Shown piece after piece: positions 1 through 9,124 of a stretch of DNA of 64,000 nt. The first letter of the stretch is position 1, and each line of letters begins with the position of its first letter. Origin of the DNA: Nonomuraea endophytica. Lineage in GTDB: Bacteria; Actinomycetota; Actinomycetes; Streptosporangiales; Streptosporangiaceae. The translations under genes and the position numbers were made by a program. The notes beneath the pieces were generated by a model. It saw only the letters and a program-made list of their open reading frames with translations. It ran no database searches and was not told the origin of the DNA. The DNA lies in NCBI RefSeq assembly GCF_014203235.1, contig NZ_JACHIN010000021.1:62001-126000 (forward strand), read 5' to 3'.

Positions 1-798
1 TCGCTCCGGCGGTCGAGCCCCACGACATGTTGAACACCGTGTAGTCACGCGGCGGGTCGAAGTAGCCGAACACGGACGTGTAGGCCCTGGCGTGCGGGCG
101 CGGCAGGTACGGCGTGCGCGGGAAGGTCGTGTCCCTCAGCCCCGCCGCTCGGATCACGGACCGGGTGATGTGGTCCTCGGCCTCCTCGCCGGTGACCTTG
201 GTGATGAGCAGCCCGAGGACGATGTAGTTCGTGTTGGAGTACACGCCCGGCACCTGTCCGGGTTCACCCGTCTTGCCCACGCCGAGTCCGAGCGTGACCA
301 GCTCCTGCTTGGAGTACTGGCGGACCCGCATGGCCTCCAGGTCCTCCGGAACCCTGATCAGCGCCTCGTCGTAGTCGCCGACGTGGCTGGTGTGGTTGAG
401 CAGCATCCGCACGGTGATGCGCGGGTCGGGCAGCAGGCCGGGCAGGTACGACTCCACCGGCGCGTCGAGGCGGATGCGGCCCCGCTCCACCAGCCGCAGC
501 ACGGCGGTGGCCGTGAAGCTCTTGGTGATGCTGCCCACGCGGTGGCGCATGTCCGGCCGCATCGGCCGGCCGGTCGTCACGTCGGCGCGACCGGCCGCGC
601 CCCGCCACTCCTGGCGCTGGTATCGCACATCGGAGTAGATCCCGTAGACGCCGCCCTTGGGCACCTCCTCCAGCGTCTGCCGCAACGCCCGCCGGTCGAG
701 CCCCGGGTCGGCGGCGGCCGGGGTGGCGGTGACGGTCGCGGTGGCCAGGATCGCCGACCCTGCCACGACTGCGGTCAACAGCTTCCTCGCGAGCATGA
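1..798 (-). CDS. Serine hydrolase, beta-lactamase/D-Ala-D-Ala carboxypeptidase fold (partial)
   Basis: The gene runs off the left edge, so only the first 266 codons are visible. A signal peptide (LARKLLTAVVAGSAILATATVTATPAAA) predicts export. The class C beta-lactamase/DD-peptidase motifs are present: SITK (S-x-x-K nucleophile) in GSITKSFTATAVLRL and YSN (Y-x-N) in PGVYSNTNYIVLGLL. The third motif (HxG/KTG) would lie outside the window. ATG 798 is preferred because AAAGGG sits 6 nt upstream; an in-frame GTG at 813 would put that motif inside the protein. The likely role is hydrolysis of an ester or amide at the cell surface, as in the many secreted actinomycete paralogues; the substrate cannot be told from sequence. 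Confidence 0.9.
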
Positions 799-883
799 TG
801 AGCCCTTTCACGGGGTTACGCGGGACGTCTCCGAGCATCCCAGCTCGAAGATCGTCCCGCCTCCGGCCCGATGCCGAACCCCG

Positions 884-900
884 CCTCCTTCCCGAGGAGG
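884..900. terminator. Short inverted repeat between two minus-strand genes
   Basis: Arms CCTCCT and AGGAGG around a 5-nt loop lie 15 bp past the stop of the membrane hydrolase gene and about 85 bp before the serine hydrolase start. There is no T-run, so it is only a weak terminator candidate. Confidence 0.3.
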
Positions 901-914
901 AGAGATAGGCGCGG

Positions 915-3311
915 CTACGAGCTCACCTGGTCGGGGGCCGCGACCCGGGCGACCGTGACCGCGGGGCCGCCGGGCCGTTCGGTGAGGATGGCCACGGATT
1001 CCTGGTACGCGGGGTCGAGCCAGTAGTCGGAGTGCCAGTAGGCGATGGGCAGCCGTTCGCCGTGCTCGGGGCGGGCCGGGTCCCAGCAGTGGCGATCGAC
1101 CACATGGCCGCTCGCGGGACGGGTGACCGAGCCCATGAGCGGCCCGGTGGCCGACTCCGTCAGCTCCGCGGTGGCCCACTCCGTGACGTGCCCGGTGATC
1201 GATCCCTGCTTTCTGGGGGTTTCCTCGGGGTCGGCTGCCGCGTTCGGGATGCGGTGGAAGATGGGGCCGCCGATCGGGTCGCTGCGGCGGTACAGGTTGA
1301 TCCACTTCACCTCCCGTGCCACCTCCTTCAGGCAGTCGGGGCCGAAGTAGGCGGGGAAGAAGGCCGCGTACAGGCGACGCAGCGGAGAGCCGTGCGTGAG
1401 CAGGCTGACGCGCTTCTTCATCTGCGGGGGAAGCTGCATGATCGCGGCGACCGCGATGACGCTGCCCTGGCTGTGTCCCGACAACAGGACCCGGTCGGTG
1501 TCGCCGGGGGCCAGCGTGCGCAGGCGACTGAGCAGGTCGGGGATGACCCGCTCGGTGTAGCAGGGCGGGGCGAGCGGGTGGATGGCCCGCGGCCAGAACG
1601 TGCAGATGTCCCACAAAATGCCGACCGTACGGCGCAGCCCGTTGTCGCTGTACGCCCGCCTGCCCAGCAGAACCAGCCCGACCAGCAACGCGGCCAGCGC
1701 CCAGCTGCCGAGGGTGGCCATGAGCCCGGCGACCCCGCCCACGGGGATGAGCAGGTTGCGCTGGTAGATGACGGTCACCACGGCGAACCCCACCAGCCCG
1801 AACCCGGACAGCACCCCCAGAACCAGCCCGGCCTTGTCGGTCAGCGAGGCCAGCGCCCACATGTGGGCCACCGTGGCCTGGTTCTCCGCCCCGTACTGCT
1901 TCGCCAGCTTGGGCCCCAGCTCGGCGGCCACCTTGAGCCGGACGCCCACCAGCACGATGCCGACGACCACCGCGCCCACCCCCACGACGGGCAGCAGCGC
2001 GGCGGTCCACCAGGTCTCGTCACCCAGGAAGAGGCGGCGCCCGGGTCCGGCGGCGGTTATCCCGGTGTTCATCGAGTCGGGCACCCCGAAGAACGAGGCG
2101 GTCCAGAACACGACCCCGAGCCCGAGCGCGTTCACGCAGGCGGTGGCCGCCATCAGCACGAACCAGCTCGCCATCCCGCCCACCGGCCGCCGCGCCTCCG
2201 GCTGCCGGTCCATCAGCGCCAGGCCCAGAACCACCGCGAGCAGCAACAGCGCCACCCCCAGCGTCAGCGCGAACTGCACCTGCCCCAGCACACCGGTCGG
2301 CAGCCGGTAGGCCGGAGCCCCGTTGGGCAAGCCGTTCAGCGCCACCAGAAACGTGACCACGAACGCCCCCAGCCCCGCCCACCGCACCACGACGCACACC
2401 ACGTCGAGCCCCCGCCCGTCGGAGCCCGACCGGGGGTTGACACGCCGCGCCACGCCGGGCAGGAGCACCAGCAGCACCGCGGCGACCTGCACGCCCGCGT
2501 TGGCGAGCGTCAGGGCCAGCCCCACCCCGGTCCCCGTGTACGGCAGGGCCACCACCAACCCGATCGACCCGAGCGCGAACGCGAGATGGAGCGCCCGCAG
2601 CCGTCCCACCGGCGCTTCCCCGTGCCACAGCCGGGGCTGGGCGAGCAGGGCGGCGGCGGGCTCGGCCCCGTTGGACGGCATGTCCGTGGCCTCGTCCCGC
2701 TTCCAGGTGCGCCGGCCGATCACCCACAGCAGCACCACGACGGCGAAGGGCACCAGCGCGGTGAGCGCGAGCCGGGGCGAGATCTCCCTCGGCCACAGCG
2801 CGTTCAGCCACTGCACCCACGACGGCGCGCCGGGCAGCGTGCAGCCCCGGCCGGCCGCCGCGCACTGCCAGCCGATGAGGTCCACCGCGGACTTGGTCAC
2901 CGCCCCGACCAGCGCCCCGGTCAGCAGCAGCGCGTAGAGCCGCAGCCCGGCCTCGGCCACGTTCCGCAGCAGGACCCCCCACCGGGACGCGGCCGCCGGG
3001 CGCGGCAGCATGAAGTACGCCAGATTGACCAGCGCGAACGGCAGCAACAACAACCACAGCGCGATCGTCTTGCCACCGGAGGTGAGTCCGCCCCACGCGT
3101 ACGCCTCCCTGCGCCGGATCCCGGGCAGGTCGGCGTCCGGGCTGGTCGGCTGCCCGCCGGGCCACCACCGCCGGTAGAACCCGGCCTCGTCGTCGCCGCA
3201 GACCTGCCGGGGATGGGGGTGGTTGAGGATGTCGGCCGGAGGGGTGCCGGAGACCCCGTGCACGCGCAGTTCGGTCACCCCGGCCGTGGTGGTGTCGTGG
3301 AAACCATCCAT
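915..3311 (-). CDS. Polytopic membrane protein with C-terminal lipase-like alpha/beta-hydrolase domain
   Basis: About 798 residues. The N-terminus (TELRVHGVSGTPPADIL) resembles the start of hydrolase-like proteins. The middle holds many hydrophobic helices (for example ALWLLLLPFALVNLAYFML, VLLVLLPGVA, LLPVVGVGAVVVGIVLVGV). The last third carries a nucleophile elbow, GHSQGS, within VLLSGHSQGSVIAVAAIMQLP, followed by LLTHGSPLRRLYAAFFP. The active site is therefore probably cytoplasmic or membrane-bound. ATG 3311 (MDGFHDTT) has AGGGT just upstream; an in-frame ATG at 3347 lies inside a palindrome and is less likely. It is divergent from the sialidase gene. The family is widespread in actinomycetes but I know no proven function. 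Confidence 0.8.
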   Translation of the reverse strand: MDGFHDTTTAGVTELRVHGVSGTPPADILNHPHPRQVCGDDEAGFYRRWWPGGQPTSPDADLPGIRRREAYAWGGLTSGGKTIALWLLLLPFALVNLAYFMLPRPAAASRWGVLLRNVAEAGLRLYALLLTGALVGAVTKSAVDLIGWQCAAAGRGCTLPGAPSWVQWLNALWPREISPRLALTALVPFAVVVLLWVIGRRTWKRDEATDMPSNGAEPAAALLAQPRLWHGEAPVGRLRALHLAFALGSIGLVVALPYTGTGVGLALTLANAGVQVAAVLLVLLPGVARRVNPRSGSDGRGLDVVCVVVRWAGLGAFVVTFLVALNGLPNGAPAYRLPTGVLGQVQFALTLGVALLLLAVVLGLALMDRQPEARRPVGGMASWFVLMAATACVNALGLGVVFWTASFFGVPDSMNTGITAAGPGRRLFLGDETWWTAALLPVVGVGAVVVGIVLVGVRLKVAAELGPKLAKQYGAENQATVAHMWALASLTDKAGLVLGVLSGFGLVGFAVVTVIYQRNLLIPVGGVAGLMATLGSWALAALLVGLVLLGRRAYSDNGLRRTVGILWDICTFWPRAIHPLAPPCYTERVIPDLLSRLRTLAPGDTDRVLLSGHSQGSVIAVAAIMQLPPQMKKRVSLLTHGSPLRRLYAAFFPAYFGPDCLKEVAREVKWINLYRRSDPIGGPIFHRIPNAAADPEETPRKQGSITGHVTEWATAELTESATGPLMGSVTRPASGHVVDRHCWDPARPEHGERLPIAYWHSDYWLDPAYQESVAILTERPGGPAVTVARVAAPDQVSS

Positions 3312-3344
3312 ACCCTGCACGGTCCGGCATATCCGGGCATGACG

Positions 3345-3365
3345 CATGAGTAGGCCCTACTCATG
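3345..3365. promoter_or_regulatory. Perfect 10-1-10 palindrome in a divergent intergenic region
   Basis: Arms CATGAGTAGG and CCTACTCATG flank a single C. The element lies 34 bp upstream of ATG 3311 on the minus strand and about 95 bp before the sialidase start, so it is well placed as an operator for either or both genes. No regulator gene is adjacent, so the factor is unknown. Confidence 0.5.
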
Positions 3366-3460
3366 CGCCATCGACAGCTCCGACACGGAAGCCGGCCGGG
3401 CATCGTGGACGGCGAGGGCGGGTGCCGCTGGTCCCTAGCGGCGAAGGCGGGTGCTGCGGA

Positions 3461-4516
3461 ATGATCGAACGCATGGCAACGGTGGTGTTCGCCGCAGGCA
3501 CGGATTATCCGGTGTTCCGCATCCCCGCGATCGTCCGCGCGCAGGACGGGACCCTGGTCGCGTTCGCCGAGGGACGGCAGGCGATCAGCGACACCGGCAA
3601 CATCGACGTGGTGTGCCGACGTTCCTCCGACGGCGGCCAGAGCTGGGGCCCGCTCCAGGTCGTCACCAATCACGGCGACGACACCGCGGGTAACCCGGCC
3701 CCGGTGGTCCTGCCGTCGGGCCGTATCCTCCTGCTCACCTGCCGCAACGCGGGCGCGGCCACCGAGCACGAGATCATGCGCGGCACCGCCGCCCCCCGCC
3801 GCGTCTATCTGCAGCGCTCCGACGACTCCGGCGCGACGTGGAGCGCGCCGGCCGAAATCACCGCCGCCGTGAAACAACCGGCCTGGCGCTGGTACGCCAC
3901 CGGCCCCGGCCACGGCATCGTCACCGCCTCCGGCCGGATCGTCGTCGGCGCCAGCCACTCCCGCCCGCCCGCCGCCGGTGACACCGGATCGGACCCCAAG
4001 CACTACGGCGGCCACTGCGTCTACTCCGACGACCAGGGCGCCAACTGGCGGATCGGCTTCACCTCCTCCAACCCCAACGGCTACGTCAACGAGAACGAGA
4101 CCACGCTGGCCGAACTCCCCGACGGCCGCCTCTACTTCAACTGCCGCGACCGAGGCGGCACCGGCCCCGGCAACCGCGCCGACGCCTACAGCCGCGACGG
4201 CGGCCAGACCCTTGAGGTCTCCTACCGCGCCCAGGCCACGATCGTCACCGCCGACGTCCAGGCCAGCGTCCTGGCGCTGCCGGGCGGCCGGCTCCTGTAC
4301 TCCGGCCCGTCCCACCTGACCGACCGGGCCGCGATGGGGCTGCGGGTCAGCGAGGACGCGGGGCAGACGTGGCAGTTCCTCCGGCACGTGTCCGGGGTCC
4401 CGGCCGCGTACTCCGACCTGGTGCATCTTGGTGACGCCGGGGTCGGGCTGCTGTACGAGACGGGCAACTGGTCACCGTACGACCGCATCACGTTCACCAC
4501 CCTGCCGGGCATCTGA
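3461..4516 (+). CDS. Exo-alpha-sialidase (GH33-type, six-bladed propeller)
   Basis: About 351 residues, a sialidase-fold enzyme expected to release terminal sialic acid. The FRIP motif (VFRIPAIV, first catalytic arginine) lies near residue 20. Asp-boxes repeat through the protein: SSDGGQSW, SDDSGATW, SDDQGANW, SRDGGQT, SEDAGQTW. ENETTLAEL gives the general-base glutamate, NCRDRGG a second arginine and AAYSDLVHL the nucleophile tyrosine region. ATG 3461 follows GAAGGCGGG; ATG 3473 is an alternative, and the 3422 start has little support. No signal peptide is visible, so it is either cytoplasmic or exported unconventionally. It converges on the MocR gene with a 4-bp gap. Confidence 0.88.
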   Translation: MIERMATVVFAAGTDYPVFRIPAIVRAQDGTLVAFAEGRQAISDTGNIDVVCRRSSDGGQSWGPLQVVTNHGDDTAGNPAPVVLPSGRILLLTCRNAGAATEHEIMRGTAAPRRVYLQRSDDSGATWSAPAEITAAVKQPAWRWYATGPGHGIVTASGRIVVGASHSRPPAAGDTGSDPKHYGGHCVYSDDQGANWRIGFTSSNPNGYVNENETTLAELPDGRLYFNCRDRGGTGPGNRADAYSRDGGQTLEVSYRAQATIVTADVQASVLALPGGRLLYSGPSHLTDRAAMGLRVSEDAGQTWQFLRHVSGVPAAYSDLVHLGDAGVGLLYETGNWSPYDRITFTTLPGI

Positions 4517-4520
4517 CCGG

Positions 4521-5855
4521 TTACGGGGGGATCGCCTCGATCGTGGCCCGGAGGCGGCGCAGCGCGGGGCCGAGTTCGGCTCGTGGCGGGGTGCCCAGTG
4601 CCAGGCGGAGCGCGTGCGGGCGGTATGGGCCCGTGGCGAAGGCGTCGGCGGTGGAGACGAGGATGCCTTCCTCGGCGAGCGCGGCCGCGACGCGGTCGGG
4701 GCGCTGGTGGGGCTCCAGGCCGAGCCATACCAGGTACGACGCCGGGTGTGCCGTGACGTCCATGCCGGACAGCGCGGCACGGGCGATGTCCTGCCGGGCG
4801 GCGGCGTCCTGTCGCCTGAGCTTTTCCAGGCGGGTGACCGTACCGTCGGCGATCCAGGTGGTGGCGAGCGCGGTGATCAGTCCCGGTGCGCCCCAGGCCG
4901 CCGCGCGCAGGCTCCTGGTGACCGGCCGGATGTGCCGATCCGGCACTACGGCGAAGCCGAACCGCAGCCCGGTCGCCACGTTCTTCGACAGACCGGCGAG
5001 GTAGCAGGTGCGTTCGGGGGCGAGGGCCCGCACGGGAGGGGGCGGGGCGGGTTCGAGGAACGCGTACGTGCCGTCCTCGACGATCACGCAGTCGTGGGCG
5101 CGGGCGATGGCGACGAGGCGGGCACGCTGCTCCCGGTCGAGCACCCAGCCGAGCGGGTTGTGCACGGTGGGGATCGTGTAGATCGCACGGACGGGCCGGA
5201 TACGGCACAACTCGTCGAGCGCGTCGAGGTCGGGGCCGGTCGCGGTCACGGGTACGGGAGCGAGTTCGAGACCGTGTGCCGAGGCGAGCAGCCGGATGCC
5301 GGGATAGGTGAGCGCGTCGACGGCCACGACGTCACCGGGCCGGGTGAGCGCGCGCAGCACGGTGTCGAGCGCCTGCTGGGTCCCGCCCGCCAGCAGAACG
5401 TTGGCCGGCGCCACGTCGATCCCACGGTCGAGCAGGTAGGTGGCCACCACCGCGCGGTCGTGCCGCCGCCCGCCCGGCGGATCCTGGCGGAGCAGCGACT
5501 CGATCTCGCCGGAGGTCGCGAGGTTCCGCAGGGCCAGGCGCAGCAGGTCGGCCTGGTCCGGGTCCAGCGGCTGGTTGAACGACAGGTCGGCCATCCGCGG
5601 CACCGGCAGGGCCCGCGAAGGCTCAAGCCCGTCGTAGCCAGATCGGACCCGGACGTACGTCCCGCGTCCAGGTTCACCCACGACCAGGCCCATGGCGGCG
5701 AGCTCGGCATAGACCCGCGTGGCCGTGGCCAGCGCGACGCGCCGTTCCCTGGCCAGCTCGCGGTGTGTCGGGAGCCGGGCGCCCGCGGGCAGCGTGCCGG
5801 CGCGGATCGCCGCGGCGAACTCGTCGACGATGGCCTTGTACGACGCCGGCCGCAT
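4521..5855 (-). CDS. MocR-family regulator (GntR wHTH fused to aminotransferase fold)
   Basis: 444 residues, the usual MocR length. Residues 1-70 form a GntR winged helix (LPTHRELARERRVALATATRVYAEL, then GRGTYV). The rest is a fold-type I aminotransferase domain with PTVHNPLGWVLD and the PLP-lysine region GLSKNVATGLRFG. Such proteins use PLP or an amino-acid adduct as effector. The gene is divergent from an enoyl-CoA hydratase, and a perfect palindrome sits just upstream of its start, so regulation of itself and the neighbour is likely. The true effector is unknown. Confidence 0.9.
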   Translation of the reverse strand: MRPASYKAIVDEFAAAIRAGTLPAGARLPTHRELARERRVALATATRVYAELAAMGLVVGEPGRGTYVRVRSGYDGLEPSRALPVPRMADLSFNQPLDPDQADLLRLALRNLATSGEIESLLRQDPPGGRRHDRAVVATYLLDRGIDVAPANVLLAGGTQQALDTVLRALTRPGDVVAVDALTYPGIRLLASAHGLELAPVPVTATGPDLDALDELCRIRPVRAIYTIPTVHNPLGWVLDREQRARLVAIARAHDCVIVEDGTYAFLEPAPPPPVRALAPERTCYLAGLSKNVATGLRFGFAVVPDRHIRPVTRSLRAAAWGAPGLITALATTWIADGTVTRLEKLRRQDAAARQDIARAALSGMDVTAHPASYLVWLGLEPHQRPDRVAAALAEEGILVSTADAFATGPYRPHALRLALGTPPRAELGPALRRLRATIEAIPP

Positions 5856-5870
5856 ATCGGACCTTGTATC

Positions 5871-5894
5871 TAGGACAATAAATGGATTGTCCTA
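5871..5894. promoter_or_regulatory. Candidate MocR operator (perfect 9-6-9 inverted repeat)
   Basis: TAGGACAAT and ATTGTCCTA are exact reverse complements separated by 6 bp. The site lies 16 bp upstream of the MocR start codon and 51 bp upstream of the enoyl-CoA hydratase start, in the only divergent promoter region of the pair. Confidence 0.65.
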
Positions 5895-5944
5895 TTTTAC
5901 GGCTCCTAGCCTCGTGCGTACACGACGATCGAACGGAGCCGGGC

Positions 5945-6718
5945 ATGACCGTCCACATCGACCAGGACGACCACCTCGTCACGATCACCATCGACCGGGA
6001 ACGCAAGCTCAACGCGCTCGACTACCCGACGATCGACGCGCTGCTCGCCGCCCTCGACCGTGTCGACGCCGACGACTCCGCCCGCGCGGTCGTCCTGACC
6101 GGCGCGGGTCACCGGGCGTTCAGCGCCGGTGCGGACATCCCGGCTCTGGCGGGGAGCATCGCGGGCGGGACCGAACAGGCCCTCCGCGAGATCGTACGGC
6201 GTGGCCAGGGCCTGACCCGGCGCATCGAGGAGTTCCCGAAGCCGGTGATCGTCGCCGTCAACGGCCTCGCCTACGGCGGAGGTTGCGAGATCGTCGAGGC
6301 CGCCCCGCTGGCGATCGCCGCCGAGCACGCGACGTTCGCCAAGCCCGAGATCACCCTCGGCTTCCCGCCGCCCTTCGGCGGTTCCCAGCGGCTGCCGCGC
6401 CACGTCGGCCGCAAGCGCGGCCTGGAGATGATCCTGACCGGCGACCCGATCCCGGCCGCCCGCGCCGCCGAGCTCGGCCTCGTCAACGCGGTGGTCCCGG
6501 CCGGCGAGCTCCTCTCCGCCGCCCGTGCCCTGGCCGCCCGGATCGTCCGCCACGCGCCGACGGCGGTCGCGGCCTGCCTGCGCGCGGTCACCCGGGGCGT
6601 CAACCTGCCGATGGACGAGGCGCTCGCGGTCGAGGCGTCATCGTTCGCCGCCACCGTGCCCACCGACGGCGTCCGCACCGGGCTCCGCCGTTTCCTCGAC
6701 CGAAACGTCAGTGGGTAG
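5945..6718 (+). CDS. Enoyl-CoA hydratase/isomerase family protein
   Basis: 257 residues from ATG 5945, preceded by GGAG. The crotonase fold is clear. The oxyanion-hole segment is HRAFSAGADIPAL, and GLAYGGGCEIVEAAPLAIA plus FAKPEITLGFPPPFGG carry the two active-site glutamates of true hydratases. The expected reaction is hydration of trans-2-enoyl-CoA in fatty or amino-acid degradation. It stands alone, divergent from the MocR regulator. Its last 81 bp overlap the 3' end of the GH116 gene on the other strand. An upstream in-frame start at 5882 lies inside the palindrome and is rejected. Confidence 0.88.
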   Translation: MTVHIDQDDHLVTITIDRERKLNALDYPTIDALLAALDRVDADDSARAVVLTGAGHRAFSAGADIPALAGSIAGGTEQALREIVRRGQGLTRRIEEFPKPVIVAVNGLAYGGGCEIVEAAPLAIAAEHATFAKPEITLGFPPPFGGSQRLPRHVGRKRGLEMILTGDPIPAARAAELGLVNAVVPAGELLSAARALAARIVRHAPTAVAACLRAVTRGVNLPMDEALAVEASSFAATVPTDGVRTGLRRFLDRNVSG

Positions 6719-9124
6719 CTCGCCGTACAGGCAGGTGATGTGGATGCCGCTGTCGTCGCGGGTCAGGTGGCCCCAGCCGGTCGGCAGCAGCAGGGGCCAC
6801 CGGCCGGGTCCCCGTTCCCGCACCGTGAGCCGCCCTGTGCCCGCGTCCCAGGTGACGCCGGACATCGCGTCCAGCACCGACCATCCCGCCATGGCGCGCA
6901 CGTAGTGATCGCCGCATTCGATCTGGTTGTACGGGTTGCGCCGCCGCCCGTCGTACCGGCGCCAGAGCCCGCCCAGGATGGCGTCGGCCTCCTCGGTCAG
7001 TCCCTCCCACAGGCAGTGCGCGGCGACCTGGTACTCGCTGCCGGTCCACACCTCGTCGCAGTACCGGGTCGGCACCTCGGGCCGCCCGCCCCTCGGCCAC
7101 GTGCACATGAGCAGCCCGGTGTCGCCACCATCGGCGAAGACCCGGTAAGGGTGCTCGAACCCCTCGAAGCCGGTACGCAGGTTGTGCCGGACGATCGCCC
7201 GCAACGCCGAGACCACGTGCTCCCGAGGCAGCACGTGGCCGAGGCCGAGCTGGTGTGCCCACCACTGGCCGATGAGCTGGTCGGCAAGGCAGCCGACGCC
7301 CCACTGGTAGTCGGTGCCGGGCTCGGGCTCCTGGATGTAGTACTCGCCGTCGAAGAGCCGCTCGTCGTACACGGCGCTGCCCCGGGCGAACAGTTCGGGC
7401 AGGTCGTCGCCGAGCCCCATCTCGGCGGCGGCACGCAGCGCGGCCAGCCACAGTCCGCCCATGTACGGGTTGAGGCCGTTCAGGTCGATGTCGTGCGTGG
7501 ACGGCTGCACGCCGCGCAGCACGCCGGTCGCCTCCGGGTCCCAGGTGCGGCGGATGTGGCCGAGCAGCCGCCGGAGGGCGGGGCGGTGGTCGGCGGGGTC
7601 GCCGTGCCGTACCTCGCGGAAGGTCTTGAGGATGGCGCCGAGCATGCCGTCGAGTGCGGGTTCCGCAGGGCCGCCGATGGGGACGTCCCAGAGCTGGCGC
7701 AGGTAGGCGGGGGCGAGGACGCGGTGCGGGAGGTAGCCCTGCGGCGCCTGTGTGATGCCGAACTCGGTGGCCCGCATGTCGCGCTCCAGCGTGGGGAAGA
7801 GCTTGGCGACGGCCTGGGCGTAGTTCCACACGTGGGTGCAGTTGAGCGGGCACGAGCCGCCGACGTCACCTGACCACATCGAGGTGGAGGCGCCGAGCAC
7901 GCCCTCGAATCCGTAGAAGGTGCCGTCGGCGGCCTGGAAGCAGGAGGGGCTGCGCAGGATCGCGGCCTGCGCGGCGAGGTGTTCGGCGGTCTCCACGGGC
8001 AGATCGGCGAAGGTGTCGGTCCAGCGCAGCGAGTCGTCGCGCAGGGCGGTCCAGTTTTCCTGGGTGTGGGCGGCCACGTCGAGGGCGTCGGGGAAGCGGA
8101 TGGCGTAGGCGTTGCCGAGCCAGAAGCGGGTCGGGCCCCAGGCGGGGTTCGGCGGGCCGAACTGGATGAAGTCCGCGTATCTATTGGGGAAGTGCCAGGC
8201 AAGACAAAGACGGATCTGGGCGCTCGCGCCGGGTTCCAGCATGACCGGCGCCACCAGGCCGCCGTTCCAGGTGTGACCCTCGGGCGAGGGACCTGACCAG
8301 GTGCGGCCGATCTGGGGGTCGGGCGACCAGGACGCGTGCCGTACCCGATCGGCATCGCCGTAGACGGCGCGTCCGGCAAGAAACGACAGAAACTCCTCCG
8401 GATGCGCCCACTGCGGCAGGAAGGACGCGTGCGGCGAGTCGGCCGACAGCACCGCCTGCCCCGCGCCCGGCGCGGAAGGATCCACGCGCGTGTTGTCCAT
8501 CACCAGCGCGCTCCACCCGCCGTGGCGGCGCACGCGGTTGGTGTTGCCACCGTAGCCGGCCGCGCGCACGCCCTCGACCGCGGTGGTCCCGTCGTGCCCC
8601 ACCGGATTCTGTACGGCCGCCGCCAGCCACACCTGCGCCGGCACGGCCCCGTCGTTGGCCAGCGTGAAAGTGAACATCGCCACCGGCAGCGAACTGCGCT
8701 CCACGTCGAGCGGGATCAGCGGGTTGAACGCCTCCAGCTCCGCCCGCACCGGCAGCCCGTGGTACTCGATCCGGGCGAACGGATACAGCCCGCGAAAGGT
8801 CGTCCCCGGCACCCCCGGATGCCGCGCCAGCATTTCCCGCTGCCACGCGGGCACGTGGTCGTCGTTGACCAGCGGCGTTCCCTCCGCCCCCGGCTCGGGG
8901 GGCGGCGCCTGCAGGATGACGGTCCTGTTGGTCGGCGGCTCCCACGTGCTCACCCGCAACGCGAAGAAGGTGTACGGCAGGCCGCCGAGATGGTTGCCCG
9001 AGTTCTGGAGCTGCCACTGGCGCAGCCCCCCGTCGGCGCAGATCGCGAGGTTGCCGGTGCCGATCCCGCCCAGCGGCATGGCCACGTGCCGCCCCCGCTC
9101 GTGCGGGATGGGCCGGGCCCTCAC
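6638..9124 (-). CDS. GH116 family glycoside hydrolase (candidate exo-D-arabinofuranosidase)
   Basis: 828 residues from GTG 9124, which overlaps the permease stop as GTGA (coupled translation). The GH116 N-terminal signature is MPLGGIGTGNLAICADGGLRQWQ-like near residue 16. The (alpha/alpha)6 catalytic domain shows GGSCPLNCTHVWNYAQAVAKLFP, LNGLNPYMGGLWLAALRAA and GVGCLADQLIGQWWAHQLG. There is no signal peptide, so it acts in the cytoplasm on imported oligosaccharides. Known GH116 activities include beta-glucosidase and beta-xylosidase; some members are reported as exo-beta-D-arabinofuranosidases. Linkage to GH172 and DUF4185 genes favours the last (inference). It is the final gene of the LacI-controlled operon. 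Confidence 0.88.
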   Translation of the reverse strand: MRARPIPHERGRHVAMPLGGIGTGNLAICADGGLRQWQLQNSGNHLGGLPYTFFALRVSTWEPPTNRTVILQAPPPEPGAEGTPLVNDDHVPAWQREMLARHPGVPGTTFRGLYPFARIEYHGLPVRAELEAFNPLIPLDVERSSLPVAMFTFTLANDGAVPAQVWLAAAVQNPVGHDGTTAVEGVRAAGYGGNTNRVRRHGGWSALVMDNTRVDPSAPGAGQAVLSADSPHASFLPQWAHPEEFLSFLAGRAVYGDADRVRHASWSPDPQIGRTWSGPSPEGHTWNGGLVAPVMLEPGASAQIRLCLAWHFPNRYADFIQFGPPNPAWGPTRFWLGNAYAIRFPDALDVAAHTQENWTALRDDSLRWTDTFADLPVETAEHLAAQAAILRSPSCFQAADGTFYGFEGVLGASTSMWSGDVGGSCPLNCTHVWNYAQAVAKLFPTLERDMRATEFGITQAPQGYLPHRVLAPAYLRQLWDVPIGGPAEPALDGMLGAILKTFREVRHGDPADHRPALRRLLGHIRRTWDPEATGVLRGVQPSTHDIDLNGLNPYMGGLWLAALRAAAEMGLGDDLPELFARGSAVYDERLFDGEYYIQEPEPGTDYQWGVGCLADQLIGQWWAHQLGLGHVLPREHVVSALRAIVRHNLRTGFEGFEHPYRVFADGGDTGLLMCTWPRGGRPEVPTRYCDEVWTGSEYQVAAHCLWEGLTEEADAILGGLWRRYDGRRRNPYNQIECGDHYVRAMAGWSVLDAMSGVTWDAGTGRLTVRERGPGRWPLLLPTGWGHLTRDDSGIHITCLYGELPTDVSVEETAEPGADAVGGHGGGER

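Noticed and set aside
1032..3353. 773-residue plus-strand open frame and other long frames such as 92-958, 808-2010, 50019-51518 and 62845-63939
   Set aside because: They are antisense or off-frame shadows of real genes: Arg/Pro/Gln/His-rich, without domains, and opposite genes with clear motifs.
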